Shown here: one piece after another, positions 9,421 through 19,988 of the stretch
Layout: each line of letters starts with the position of its first letter
Position numbering within the stretch: position 1 is the first letter of the stretch
DNA from: Schistocerca nitens
Taxonomy: Eukaryota > Arthropoda > Insecta > Orthoptera > Acrididae
DNA: 64,000 nucleotides
Direction of reading: 5' to 3'
NCBI RefSeq assembly: GCF_023898315.1
Contig: NC_064616.1
Span: 707,201,389 to 707,265,388 of the forward strand
Notes under the pieces: generated by a model
What the model was told of the DNA's origin: nothing
Database searches by the model: none
The model's input: the letters and a program-made list of their open reading frames with translations, nothing else
Made by a program: the position numbers and the translations under genes

Positions 9421-9900
9421 GGTGCTAGAGAAAGCACACAGTCTGTCACCAACGGTTACTCTCCAAGGTCGGAATCGGTTGTGGTCACGATCGGTGGTCC
9501 ACTGGCGTTGTCTTCGTCCGGTAGTGCTGTATCGGCACTATTGTTTACACGGAACTACAATCAGCAGTAGATTCGGCGGTACACTCCATAGAGCTGCAGG
9601 CGGCAATTCTATAAAGGTTGGCCGGAGTAGGGATACCAGGAAGTGGCCGGCCTCAGGCAGCTTCGCGGATGCGAAATAGTGCCAGCTGTGTCCGGTGATC
9701 GTCGCGCCCTCCTCACTGAAGCGGAAAGCGCAGTGAAGTCGAACCTCGTCAGCTCGAGGCGTCTGCGGGACAGCAACCAGCAGGGCATAATTGTGTGGCG
9801 GCTGTGCCGGTTCTTCAGGCACCAGCCGTACATAGCACGTTAGAATGGCCGCCCTCAGGTTTGAACCGTCATCCTCTGGAATGTACATCTGGTGTGATAA
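9421..9900. other. GC-rich block inside Gypsy B, unclassified
   Basis: This block is markedly more GC- and CpG-rich than its flanks and sits between the RNase H tether and the integrase zinc-binding domain. A 116-aa ORF on the minus strand (9888-9538) crosses it but shows no motif I know. The end near 9850 ('gtttgaaccgtcatcctc') resembles a tRNA-type B-box region of SINE-2. It may be an inserted LTR or SINE-like element. I found no clear target duplication. Confidence 0.35.
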
Positions 9901-10028
9901 TCACAGGGTCACATCACACAGTAGTAAGATACAGCACTGCTGAAAACAATAGAAGCCCTGAAGAATGAAGAATAGACCAAAGGAGATTTCCATTTAATAA
10001 ATTGAACACTGCATGAGAGGAACAATGT

Positions 10029-10484
10029 ATGTGGAAACGGATGCTCATAATACCAACTCATCAACTACCTTTGAAATGTCTTCATGATGCTTCAATGTCT
10101 GAGCACCTGGGATTCCTGAAGACTCTAGATAGAATCGGACATAGGTATCACTGGCCATGTATTTACCAATCCGTTAGAAACTATGAGGGTAACTGTAAGG
10201 AATGCCACTAACGTGCCCCAGTTACGTCTATCGCATCTGGTACCAATTCGGTTAGCAGTAGCGCCATTTCCCCGAACTGAAATCGACCTCTTGGCTAGGT
10301 TCCCGAAGTCGACAGACGGGAATCTGTGGGTAACAGTCTTCACTGACTTCATCGCCCGATACGCTGCCACCAAAACTGTGACGCTTGCTGAATCCCCCTG
10401 AATTGCAAGGTTCCATGTAGAAGACATTATTTTGAAATATGGAGCACCCCCTCTGATCATCTTGGAAAAGATTTCCAGTCTGGA
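10029..10484 (+). pseudogene. Gypsy B integrase, N-terminal part
   Basis: The HHCC zinc-binding segment reads 'CLHDASMSEHLGFLKTLDRI', then 'YHWPCIYQSVRN' and 'CKECH', with the two His and two Cys visible. After a frameshift the core begins: 'APFPRTEIDLLARFPKSTDG', where the first catalytic-type Asp (in IDLLG-like context) is kept, then 'WVTVFTDF', and 'ILKYGAPPLII' leading to a GKDFQSGL-like stretch at 10466-10490. There the sequence is broken by the RTE LINE. The rest resumes at 13193. Confidence 0.8.
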
Positions 10485-11033
10485 CTAGTTGTTGTTGTGG
10501 TTTTCAGTCCGGAGATTAGTTTGACGGAACTTCTTCATCTCCGAACAACTACTGCAAGCTACATTCTTCAGAATCTGCTTACTGTATTGATCTCTTGGTC
10601 TCCCTTCTCCATTTTTACCCCTCACACTTCCCTCCAGTACTAACCTGATGACTCCTTGATACCTTATAATGTGTCCTATCAACCAATCCCTTCTTTTGAT
10701 CAATTTGTGCCACAAACTTCTTGTCTCTCCAATTCTCTTCAATACCTCCTCATTAGTTACGTGATTTACCCATCTAATTTTCAACATTCTTCTGTCGCAC
10801 TACATTTCGAAAGCTTTTGTTCTCCTTTCGTCTAAACCGTTTGTTGTCCACTTTTCACTTCCATACATGGCTACAATCCAGACAAATATCTTCAGAAAAG
10901 ACTTCCTACCACTTAAATCTATATTCAGTGCCAACAAATTTCTCTTTTTCAGAAATCTTTTTCTTACCCCTGCCAGTCCCCGTTTTATATACTCTATACT
11001 TTGAACATCATAACTTATTTTACTGCCCAAATA

Positions 11034-12437
11034 CACTACTGGCAATTAGATTTTGCTACACCACGAAGATGATGTGCTACAGACGCGAAATTTAACCGAC
11101 AGGAAGAAGATGCTGTGATATGAAAATGATTAGCTTTTCAGAGCATTCACACCAGGTTGGCGCCGGTGGCGACACCTACTACGTGCTGCCATGAGGAAAG
11201 TTTCAACCGATTTCTCATACACAAACAGCAATTGACCGGCGTTGCCTGGTGAAACGTTGCAGTGATGCCTCGTGTAAGGAGGTGAAATGCGTACCATCAC
11301 GTTTCCGACTTTGATAAAGGTCGGATTGTAGCCTACTGTGATTGCGGTTTATCGTATCGCGACATTGCTGCTCGCGTTGGTTGAGATCCAATGACTGTTA
11401 GCAGAATATGGAATCGGTGGGTTCCGGAGGGTAATACGGAACGCCGTGCTGGATCCCAATGGCCTCGTATCGCTAGCAGTCGAGATGACAGGCATCTTAT
11501 CCGCATGGCTGTAATGGTTCGTGCAGCCACGTCTCGATCCCTGTGTCAACAGATGGGGACGTTTGCTAGACAACAACCATCTGCACTAACAGTTCGACGA
11601 CGTTTGCAGCAGCATGGACTATCAGGTCGGAGACCATGGCTGCGGTTACCCTTGACGCTGCATCACAGACAGGAGCGCCTGCGATGGTGTACTCATCGAC
11701 GAACCTGGGTGCACGAATAGCAAAACGTCATTTTTTCGGATGAATCCAGGTTCTGTTTACAGCATCATGATGCTCGCACCCGTGTTTGGCGACACCGCGG
11801 TGAACGCATATTGGAAGCGTGTATTCGTCATCGCCATATTGGCGTATCAACTGGCGTGATGGTATGGGGTGCCATTGGTTACACGTCTCGGTCACCTCTT
11901 GTTCACATTGACGGCACTTTGAACAGTGGACGTTACGTTTCAGATGTGTTACGACCCGTGTCTCTACCCTTTATTCGATCCCTGCGAAACCCTACATTTC
12001 AGCAGGATAATGCACGACCGCATGTTGCAGGCCCTGTACGGGCCTTTCTGGATACAGAAAATGTTCGACTGCTGCCCTGGCCAGCACATTCTCCAGATCT
12101 CTCACCAAATGAAAACGTCTGGTCAATGTGGCCGAGCAACTGGCTCGTAACAATACGCGTCACTACTCTTGATGAACTGTCATATCGTGTTGAAGCTGCA
12201 TGGGCAGCTGTACCTGTACACGCCATCCAAGGTCTGTTTGACTCAATGCCCAGGGGTATCAAGGCCATTATTACGGCCAGAGGTGGTTGTTCTGGGTACT
12301 GATTTCTCAGGATCTACGCACCCAAATTGCGTGAAAATGTAATCACATGTCAGTTCTAGTATAATATATTTGTCCAATGAATACCCGTTTATCATCTGCA
12401 TTTCTTGTTGGTGTAGCAATTTTAATGGCCAGCAGTG
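11034..12437 (+). mobile_element. Tc1-like DNA transposon, family D
   Basis: Complete but inactive Tc1-type element, 1404 bp, in the RTE LINE. Terminal inverted repeats start 'cactactggcaatta' (left) and 'cactgctggccatta' (right, complement), both running on to 'gctacacc'. TA dinucleotides flank it at 11032-11033 and 12438-12439. The RTE coding sequence resumes on both sides, proving insertion into the LINE. The transposase is disrupted by nonsense changes only. Confidence 0.95.
11265..12302 (+). pseudogene. Tc1 family D transposase, three nonsense codons
   Basis: The frame from ATG 11265 to the stop at 12300-12302 is continuous except for three in-frame stops: TGA 11283-11285, TGA 11382-11384 and TAG 11718-11720. 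Domains are HTH ('VSDFDKGRIVAYCDCGLSYR'), a second HTH near 11500-11620, catalytic 'VIFSDESRF', 'FQQDNARPH' and 'SPDLSPNENVW', ending 'GGCSGY'. I count 34 residues between the second Asp and the Glu, so DD34E. Two of the stops look like CGA-to-TGA decay. The Asn before the catalytic Glu replaces the usual hydrophobic residue. Confidence 0.9.
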
Positions 12438-13192
12438 TAGTAAAACGCGCCTACTACTTTAAGTGTCTAGTCTCTTAATCTAATTACCTTGGCATCCCCT
12501 GATGTAATTCCACTGAATTCCACTGACACTGTTTTGCTTTTGTAAATGTTCATTTTATATCCACCTTGCAAAACACTGTCCGTTCCGTTCAACTGCTCTT
12601 CAAAGTCCTTTGCTGTCTCTGACAGAATTACAAAGTGATAGGCAAACTCCAATGTTTTTATTTCTTCTCCCTGAACTTTAATTACTTCTTCTTGAAGTCT
12701 GATGGTATTTCGCCTGTCTCATACATATTGCACACCAGATGGAAGAGTTTTGTCATAGCTAGCTCTCCCAAAGCTATCAGTAGTTCTCACGGAATATCGT
12801 CTGCTCCCGGGGCCTTGTTTAGAATTAGATCTTTGAGAGTTCTGTCAAATTCTTCTCGCAATGTCGTATCTCCCATCACATCTTCATCTAAGTCCACTTC
12901 CCTTTCCACAATATTGCCTTTACGTTCATCTCCCTTGTATAGCACGACTGTATACTATTTCCAGCTTTCAGCTTCTCCTTTTTTTCTCAGGGCTGGTTTT
13001 CCACATGAGCTCTTGATATTTGTACTACCCCTTGTCTTTTCCCCAAAGACCTCTTTAATTTTACTGTAGGTGGTCTCTATCTTTCCCCAAATGAAATATG
13101 CTTCTAAATCCTTACATTTGTCCTCTAGCCATTCTTGCTTACCTCTAGCCATTCCTGCTAGATTGGTATCAGAGAGAATTTCATGTTGCAGC

Positions 13193-13905
13193 GTCACTCA
13201 CAGCTGACAAGCTGCCTACCATCCACAGGTCAATGGCCTCAAAGAGCGATGTAACAAAACGTTGGCAGATATGCTTTCGATCTACACTGATGTCGAACAA
13301 AGATATTGGGATACGGTACTGCCTTTCGTGACATTTGTATGCAATACAGTGAGGGAAGACACGTCAGCTTCATGCCATTCTTTGAGTTCCACGGCCACGT
13401 CGTTGAAATGAACTGTTCCTGTTTGAAGTGGATAATACTCAAGACGACTACGTGAACTCCTTATCAGCAGGGCCAAAGAAGCAAAACAGCTGGATCACAT
13501 TATGGAACGCTCAGGAATAGAACTGAGAGCATCAGCCAGTGAGATACCGCCCAGTATACCTGGTATAGACTTTTACATCTGTATAGAAAGTGAGACTATC
13601 TGAAAAGTTACAGAAGGACTGCTTTAGGGCGTATCTTATCCTCCGTCGCTTGTCGAACGTCAGAAACGAAGTCGAGAATTATGGCACTTCATCAATAAGA
13701 CAAAAGGACATAGAAAGTGTCCCAGTCGACTACGAGGGCTTCTCGTTCAAGGAAACTGAAGACCCGTTCGATAATCGTGAACCACCGACGGGAGCACCTA
13801 CCTTCGATGCTCATCATAGTGAAGACGATGTGTCAACGTGAAGATGCGCCAGTGCTTCCACAGAGAGGACTACTGATGAGATTTAGATTCAAGGTGATGT
13901 AGCCG
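13193..13905 (+). pseudogene. Gypsy B integrase, C-terminal part and pol tail
   Basis: This continues the integrase of 10029-10484 after the LINE. In shifting frames it gives 'QAAYHPQVNGLKERCNKTLA', 'DMLSIYTDVEQRYWDTVLPF' and 'VTFVCNTV', the alpha-helix carrying the catalytic Glu (the NGLKE/ER context) and the region after it. Next comes a segment starting 'GLSEKL'-like and an acidic tail ending 'APVLPQRGLLMRF'. Stops and frameshifts are frequent. The sequence beyond 13905 is probably the 3' UTR or LTR of relic B. Confidence 0.7.
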
Positions 13906-14337
13906 GCTCCAATGAGAACTTCCGAAACAGCAGTTCGCTTTTTCTTCAGGAGAGGGAGCAATGCCTCAAGCTGCGTTGCTTGTCGGTGGTTGGCGCGCCG
14001 GGGATCACCAGTTCACCCCGACCACAAATAGTTATTTTTATTTAGAATTTATCATTTCTCTAAAGTTCTTATCTTTGTAACGTTTTTATATTGTGGAGTA
14101 TTCGATATTCATATAAATAGTAGAATTCTCTATGCAGGTGTTCAGTTCTGTTCTGGCTAAATCTTCCTAACTGTGCAAAATTTTAGAATGACCTAAACGT
14201 TCATATAAGGGGAAAACTGTTAGAGAGAGACATTAAGTGTTCGTTTCTCTTAATAGTGGGAATACACATATACTCAGAATAATAACTTCGCCATTATAAT
14301 TTTACAGTAGAACAAAACTATAATGAAAATGCTTAAA
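13906..14337. other. Non-coding stretch, probable Gypsy B 3' end
   Basis: It lies between the pol tail of relic B and the left LTR of relic C. An early GC-rich part ('ggcgcgccggggatcacc') is followed by AT-rich sequence with 'catataaatag' near 14112. I suspect a 3' LTR, but no second copy is visible in the window to prove it. Confidence 0.35.
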
Positions 14338-14965
14338 TTATAACGTACTGTCAGCCAGTAAGGTCACTTCTGCCCAGAATGGCATGTGCAAGAGCTGTGA
14401 GCTGCGTTCTACTTGTATCATAGCAAGTGCGGTGTCAGCAGAGTTCACGCAGTATAAACGTTCCTTATTCAGCTTGAGTTCCGCACAAGAGGTGATTGTC
14501 AGTGTCTCGATGGTATGGATGGTCATCCAGGCAGGGGAGTACTACCAAAGCATATCTTCTGGCACCAGGCAGGGGAGTGCTATCACAGCATATCTTCTGG
14601 TACCAAGCAGGGGAGTTCTATCACAGCATATCTTCTGGTAGCGTGCTTGGTTGCGAACTCGCACCTCGCCCGGCAACCGGTGAGCTTACGTTGCATGCAA
14701 CGATAAACAGGAAGTCAAGCGTACAGACGTTCTGCAGCGAATCCAAGACGCTTGGAGTTGCCTCTGAGTGCTGGACGAACACACCTACGAGTGGTCTTCA
14801 CTCGGTCACACAAGCTCGAGACCTGGAACAGTAAAGTCTAGTGGCAGCCCGTAGACTGGCAGTTAGCTGATTATGCTGCCAGAGAGGTTGACGGTGTTCA
14901 GCCCCACACTGGAACAAGCGGCTGGCGTGGAGACGGTGTTGACGTTAGCTGTAGTTAGAAGTACA
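14338..14965 (-). repeat. Left LTR (3' LTR) of Gypsy relic C
   Basis: This aligns, with gaps, to 21904-22950. Shared blocks include 'aaggtcactt..ccagaatg', 'gtataaac', 'cgcacaagaggt/cctcataagaggt', 'tggtcatccaggcag' and a distal 'gaggttgacggtgttcagcc' block. It contains three tandem 38-bp units at 14527-14640. The two LTRs are clearly diverged, so relic C is old. Exact ends are uncertain. Confidence 0.65.
14527..14640 (+). repeat. Three tandem 38-bp units in the LTR
   Basis: Units start at 14527, 14565 and 14603, each beginning ccaggcagggga or ccaagcagggga and ending in tatcttctgg plus a few bases. The other LTR (22387-22434) and a third related block (23086-23133) have one diverged unit each, so the amplification is specific to this LTR. 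Confidence 0.85.
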
Positions 14966-15095
14966 GGAAAAAAAATACAAATTATAATACCCCAAATATT
15001 TTTAATACGCTACTCTTCCTCCTTATATCTACTTAACTGTAGGTCCAAATGTGTAAGGCAACGTATGCATCAATTGCTCAGAAGCAGTCTAAAAA

Positions 15096-15288
15096 ATTCA
15101 AATGGCTCCAAGCACCATGGGGCTTAACACCTGAGGTAATCAATCCCCTAGACTTAGAACTAAGTAAACCTAACTAACCTAAAGACATCACACACATCCA
15201 TGCCCGAGGCAGAATTCGAACCTGCGACCGTAGCAGCCGCGTGGTTCCGGACTGAAGCGCCTAGAACCGCTCGGCCACTTCGGTCGGC
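15096..15288 (-). mobile_element. SINE-1 copy
   Basis: Minus-strand SINE-1, more diverged than most (tail 'ggctccaagcaccatgggg', B box with one change: 'ggttcgaattctgcc'). I could not define a convincing target duplication. It lies between the left LTR and the integrase remains of relic C. Confidence 0.85.
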
Positions 15289-15499
15289 TCTAATTTTCTT
15301 CCCCTCTTTTTTAGAACCAACACCAATAATGTCGGTAGGGATTCTCGCGCACCCTGAAAGGATCGATTGCACCGAACATGGATGTCTATTGTTCGAGCTG
15401 GAAGTTGCAGTTTCATATTCACTGTCAAGGTAATCCCGATTATTTAGTATGCTCCTAGACAACGAATAAAGAATTTTTTTCGTCTTTCTCATAAAGGGT

Positions 15500-16500
15500 G
15501 TAAGAGCTCATTAACATTTCCCACCGTCCTACACAGTACTACAGTAACGTAGCATTCCGTCTCCATGTCCATTCCTGATATGCTGAGGTCCTTGTATTTA
15601 TTTTTTGCACTCGACTCCCTATCATCTGCAAATGTCTCACAAAATCCCGTACTTATTCCTCATTTTTCCCTATTGTAGGTTTCACTGTCTCAAAAGATGA
15701 TGGCGTCTTCTGGCCGTACATTACCTCGTACTGTGACAGATCCATATTCCCGAGGGACTTTCAATTATACAGTGCCACAATGTAGGTTAATATCGTATCC
15801 CAATCGTTATGATGGCTGTTGATATAATGAGTTAACATCTTCCATACTGTCTGACGAACCCATTCCATGCTCCCATTTGCTGCAGGTGAAACGTACTTGT
15901 CCTCAGTTTAAAAATTCGTTATAAATGACTAAGTTACTTCATTAACTCTGCGATTATGTTAGTAACCTGGTGCGTATTAACACCTCTTGAACATTGTACT
16001 ATAACAACCAATTAGTCAATATGACACGAGCAACCGTGTCGGCTTGGTTATTTGTACCAGCCACCATTTTCACGTAACGCAAAAGTGATCTATTATTGTT
16101 AGTTCATAGCGATTCCCTGGCGGCGTATGTCCAAAATGACCTAATATGTCCCAACTGATCATTTCAAATGATTTACTGACCTCTGGTAATCTCTGCAGTA
16201 GAATATATTTCTGAATCATTTCAGCTCATTGTGTGCATGGTTCACAATTCTGTACGTCCTGTTCTACATCCTGCTTATGTGTCTGCCACCAGTATTTTTC
16301 GGCTACATTTCATTCTGTGGTTCTTTGAGGACCATAGCCTGCTAGCATGTGATCATGCACCTGTCTCAATACTTCATCCAGAAATGAAGCTGGAACCACA
16401 ACATGAGGTCCTAATTTTATTTACTCACATAACGCTCCATCGTGCACAATGAATTATTGTGGTTGTTTTTCAAATTGCTTTCAGTCTTTGTAAGATGCTC
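15500..16500 (-). pseudogene. Gypsy C integrase remnant
   Basis: Translated on the minus strand in several frames, 16400-16200 gives 'VLRQVHDHMLAGYGPQRTTE' followed by Cys and His residues of an HHCC-like zinc-binding domain. Around 16180-15980 the frames give 'RESLTINNNRSLLRYVKMVA' and similar, where an integrase core is expected. No intact catalytic triad is visible and stops are dense. The call rests on order (between RNase H and the 3' LTR) and weak motif resemblance. Confidence 0.45.
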
Positions 16501-16813
16501 GTGCTTTCTGCTACTCTGCAGTGGTGGTCCCCACACATTGTAGAGCATTAACCATCCGACTTAGGCCACTCACATTCCCATGTGTTTTGCATGATCGATG
16601 GATTATCTCAAAGTAGGACTTACTATGCTACAGTGCCCAATTTATTTACTTGATCAATGGATCTTTCAAAACTAATAGCAATTTGAATGCTACTTGATCA
16701 CTTATCACAGTAAATTTCCTGTCATATAAATAACATCGAAAGTAAATTATGCCATATATGAGACTTAGCATTTCTTTTTCTGTTCTAGAATAAATGATTT
16801 CCACTTTAATGAG

Positions 16814-17053
16814 CTAATGTGAGGCATAGGCAGTCAAATGATTCACTCCAACCACTTCTTGACCCAATATGCAGCCAAGTGCATGATTGCTTGCATCGCA
16901 TGACAGACTGAATTCCTTCTCATAATCTGCGAAAACCAACACCAGTTCAGTTGTGAATAATTCCTTCAAATTACTGAACACCTCTTCACATTCGTAATCC
17001 TTCCTTCTTCCAGCTATTGTCCACATTAAGCAATGCCCAGTCCAAGTAATCAA
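16814..17053 (-). pseudogene. Gypsy C RNase H domain
   Basis: Open minus-strand segment of 79 codons. The connection helix 'EVFSNLKELFTTELVLVFAD' precedes 'YEKEFSLSCDASNHALGCIL', which carries the DAS motif of Gypsy RNase H with its catalytic Asp, then 'VNHLTAYASH', matching the P-I-x-Y-A-S-R block. It is bounded by decayed sequence and a SINE on its 5' side. Confidence 0.8.
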
Positions 17054-17132
17054 TAAGCAAAGTTTTTATGAGCATTTTGAGAGGAGCGAAGATTAAAATA
17101 AACTTTCAGGTTTACTTAGCTTGTCCTGTTGA

Positions 17133-17323
17133 AACATGGCTCTGAGCACTATGGGGCTTAACTTCTGAGGTCATCAGTCCCCCAGAACTTAGAACTACTT
17201 AAACCTAACTAACCGAAGGACATCACACACATCCATGCCCAAGGCAGGATTCGAACCTGCGACCGTAGCGGTCGCGCGGTTCCAGACTGTAGCGCCTAGA
17301 GCCGTACGGTCACTACGGCCGGC
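17133..17323 (-). mobile_element. SINE-1 copy
   Basis: Minus-strand SINE-1, slightly short at the tail. An 11-bp duplication, tgtcctgttga, lies at 17122-17132 and 17324-17334. It is in relic C upstream of RNase H. Confidence 0.95.
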
Positions 17324-17334
17324 TGTCCTGTTGA

Positions 17335-18128
17335 GATGGCTCCAGTTCTTCTTGCCTAAGGTTCTGATTCTTGAAGCCGAAAATCTCACATCAGGTCCTC
17401 ACGGTTGGTTTGAACTAAATAAATTTGAAGATTGTTGTTGCATAATCGTTTTATGTAAATATATTTTCTCACATTTTAGTATATCATACAATCTTCTGAT
17501 TTTTCACATTAACAAAGCCGAAATTATATTGTTCGCACCTATCAAAGAAAAATACGTCCGATTACATCAGAACCAAGCTTACGACTCTCTCACTCTGCGG
17601 AAAAAACAATATTCCAAAGGGTTTACAATTTTTTTAACAAATGAATTCCTAATAGTTTTCTTTACATTATTAATTTCGATTATTATTTCATAACTGAATA
17701 CAGAAATAAAAAAAAACAGTACAGGATTGCGTAATTAATAATAGAAATTTTTAAGTGTGCAAATATTTCGTAATTTTAAGTGTTTCTGAAAAAATAAATT
17801 TAATTGTACATTCAGAACTAGTACTTATCGATTATAACATCAAACTAAAATATTTTATAAAGTAGTTCCTTTTCATATATTTTAGCTTGAAATGTAACAT
17901 ACTATGTATGAAACTATATGAAAGTTTTTAGAAAAGCAACTGAGATGATGTTGATCTGACCAAAATTCGAAAAATAATAATGGTATGGGCAAGTACTGTT
18001 AAGAGAAAGTAATGCTAGAGGAGGAGATCCCGTAACACATTCCAGTGACCAATGAACCTTCACTCCTTTTTTACAATAGGTGAGTAAGAGTTTGTGCTAT
18101 CTCTGCAAATTTTTGTACAAACCATTTA
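17335..18128. other. AT-rich stretch between Gypsy C domains
   Basis: Low-GC sequence with short ORFs and no recognisable motif. By position it should be the RT-to-RNase H connection of Gypsy relic C. It is too decayed to show this, or it is a foreign AT-rich insertion. Confidence 0.4.
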
Positions 18129-19264
18129 CGAGGCGTGTTTTTTAAGAAAGTACCGTTTTGAAATTTAAAAAAAAAGACGTGCTAATATATCTCAATAATT
18201 TTATTTTTACATGAAAGCCTGCACCTTAATCTACTTTTCTACATAATTTCCGTCAATATTGAGGCACTTGTAATAACTTTGTACCAGTTTTTGAATACCC
18301 TCCTCATAGAAGTCTGCCGCCTGACTTGTTAACCACTGCATCACCACTGTTTTGACTTCGTAATCGTCTTGAAGACGCTGACCGCCCAGGTGTTTCTTCA
18401 AGTGCAGGAACAAATGGTAGTCACTGGGCGCAAGATCGGGGCTGTACGGAGGATGGTCTAGAGTTTCCCATCGAAAAGATGTGATGATATCTTTGGTCTG
18501 ATTCGCCACATGCGGACGGGCATTGTCTTGCAGCAAAACGATGCCCTTGCTCAACTTCCATGGACTGTTGCTTTGATTCTGATATGACATAGGCCACCGA
18601 TGTTTCGTCGCCCGTAACAGTTTGACTTAAGAAATCATCATCGTCGTTGTGGTGTCGCTCAAGGAAAGTCAATGCACTGTCTAAACGTTTGGTTTTGTGC
18701 ACATCCGTCAACATTTTCGGTACCCAACGTGCGCACAATTTTCGGTAATTCAAGTGCTCGGTCACAATGTCATACAAAACACTACGAGAAAGATTAGGAA
18801 ATTCATCCCTAAAGGAAGAAATCGTAAAGCGTCTGTTTTCTCTCGCCTTATTGTCCACTTCCTGCACCAAACTTTCATTAACGACCGAAGGACGCCCACT
18901 CCGTTGTTCATCATGCACATTTGTGCGGCCATCTTTAAATGCTCTCACCCACTTTCTTACCATTCCATCACTCATAATGTTTTCTCCGTAAACTGCACAG
19001 ATCTCACGATGAACATCGATCGCTTTTAGGCCTTTAGCACTAAGAAATCTTATAACAGTCCGTACTTCACAGTCGGCGGGACTCACGATTATCGGAGGCA
19101 TCTTAAACACTCAGTACACAACGTAAACAAGGAAGAATCAGACTGTAATGGCGTCAGTGCGTAGATTAAGGTACAGGCTTTCATGTAAAAATAAAATTAT
19201 TGAGATATCTTAGAACGTGTTTTTTTAATTTCAAAACGGTACTTACTCAAAAAAACACGCCTCG
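18129..19264 (-). mobile_element. mariner-type DNA transposon (DD34D), internally deleted
   Basis: 1136-bp element with inverted repeats 'cgaggcgtgttttttaagaa' (left) and 'cgaggcgtgtttttttgagt' (right, complement). The following 'agtaccgttttgaaat' is shared too. TA dinucleotides lie at 18127-18128 and 19265-19266. It splits the RT region of Gypsy relic C. The transposase has lost a middle segment. Confidence 0.95.
18231..19101 (-). pseudogene. mariner transposase with internal deletion and frameshift
   Basis: It starts with 'MPPIIVSPADCEVRTVIRFL', then an HTH region to 'GENIMSDGMVRKWVRAFKDG' and 'RSGRPSVV' (the linker between the two HTH domains). Then 'VTGDETSVAY' carries the first catalytic Asp. 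After 'ESKQQSME' the frame breaks and resumes as 'KLSKGIVLLQDNARPHVANQ', second Asp, then 'YSPDLAPSDYHLF', third Asp; 34 residues lie between the last two. The segment normally between 'SMEW' and 'LSRGIVLL' is missing, which also shifts the frame. Confidence 0.9.
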
Positions 19265-19983
19265 TATAATAATTTTCTGGACTTAAAACAGATTTTAACT
19301 CTGTCTCCATACACGATGTCAGGCAGCCTTGTATGGTTTTTACTAATCTACGATCCCCCTGGACATCCTCATGACTAATAATATGCCCTAAATAATGTAC
19401 TTCCTGTAGTGTGAAGTGAAACTTCTCTACAACGAGTGCCAGGCCACAGCGTGCAACAGCTTCCTCAAATGGTTCAAATGGCTCTAAGTACTATGGGACT
19501 TAACATCTGAGGTCATCAGTGTCCTAGACTTAGAACTACTTAAACCTAACTAACCTCAGGACATCACACACATCCATGCCCGAGGCAGGATTCGAACCTG
19601 TGACCATAGCAGCAGCGCGGTTCCGGACTGAAGCGCCTAGAACCGCTCGGCCACAGCGGCCAGCTTCAACACCTCCTTTAGTCGTAGTATGCGTTTCTCT
19701 ATGTCCTTTGCAAAGACCTTTATATCGTCCAAAGATACCTTACAGTGCCTTGGTTTTAGTCCACGAAAAGCTCAGTCAACAAACACTGAAACATAACTGT
19801 CTTATTCTTTAATCCAAAGAGCATATATCGATATTGGTAGCGTCCTGAAGGAACCATAAATACTGTTTTTGGCCGATCCTCTGGCGCTACTTTTATCTGA
19901 TGATAGCCACTCCAAAGATCCGTGGTAGAAAAATAACTGCATTGTCCCAAAAAATCTCGGATAGGATAAGCACCTGTAATCAT
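19265..19983 (-). pseudogene. Gypsy C reverse transcriptase, split by mariner and SINE
   Basis: The segment 19983-19756 reads 'FLGQCSYFSTTDLWSGYHQI', 'KVAPEDRPKTVF' and 'YRYMLFGLKNKTVMFQCLL', which is Gypsy RT motifs including the first catalytic Asp in STTDL. After the SINE at 19470-19663, the segment 19460-19267 gives 'LVEKFHFTLQEVHYLGHIIS', the post-YxDD thumb. The YxDD box itself is in decayed sequence around 19760-19680. The mariner begins immediately beyond. Confidence 0.75.
19470..19663 (-). mobile_element. SINE-1 copy
   Basis: Minus-strand SINE-1 with a full tail and a B box carrying one change ('ggttcgaatcctgcc' body, 'cacaggttcg'). The target duplication is short or decayed (agcttc on both sides). 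It is inside the Gypsy C RT. Confidence 0.85.
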
Positions 19984-19988
19984 GCAAA

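Larger units (their letters stand above)
10485..13190 (-). mobile_element. RTE-like LINE inserted in Gypsy B integrase, split by Tc1
   Basis: Minus-strand non-LTR retrotransposon relic. It has the 3' UTR-like sequence 'gtggttttcagtccggaga' (10497-10515) and a C-terminal domain at 11033-10485. The RT and upstream region continue at 13190-12440, right of the nested Tc1 element. A fragment with the same 3' end lies at 30343-30705, and a related RT relic at 60843-62075. It is inserted between two halves of the Gypsy B integrase, so it post-dates that element. Confidence 0.8.
10500..13197 (-). pseudogene. RTE-like LINE reverse transcriptase pseudogene
   Basis: From the 5' side: a helical segment (13197-12955) with 'WLEDKCKDLEAYFIWGKIE', then the RT catalytic region (12652-12467) where 'EFAYHFVILSETAKDFEEQL' stands for the expected F-A-D-D box, with both Asp lost. 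After the Tc1 insertion comes 'YLGSKISYDVQSIEYIKRGL', then 'FVWIVAMYGSEKWT', 'RRTKAFEM', 'WVNHVTNEEVLKRIGE' and 'RRDWLIGHIIRYQG', the typical RTE C-terminal order. Loss of the catalytic Asp pair and multiple frameshifts show it is dead. Confidence 0.75.
8250..13905 (+). mobile_element. Gypsy-type LTR retrotransposon relic B
   Basis: Plus-strand Gypsy relic, 5'-truncated near the end of RT. It carries the RNase H region (about 8380-9230, split by two SINEs), a linker with a GC-rich unclassified block (9421-9900), the integrase zinc-binding and core parts (10050-10484), a large nested insertion (10485-13190), and the integrase C-terminal half plus the tail of pol (13193-13905). The two integrase halves join across the insertion at a conserved point, so relic B was present before the LINE. 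It abuts relic A head to head at about 8215-8250. Confidence 0.8.

Noticed and set aside
9538..9888. 116-codon ORF in GC-rich DNA as a host exon
   Set aside because: No motif or clear splice context, and it lies within a Gypsy relic. GC-rich sequence gives long ORFs by chance.
14527..14640. CRISPR-like array
   Set aside because: The three 38-bp units are directly tandem without spacers and lie in an LTR of a eukaryotic retroelement.
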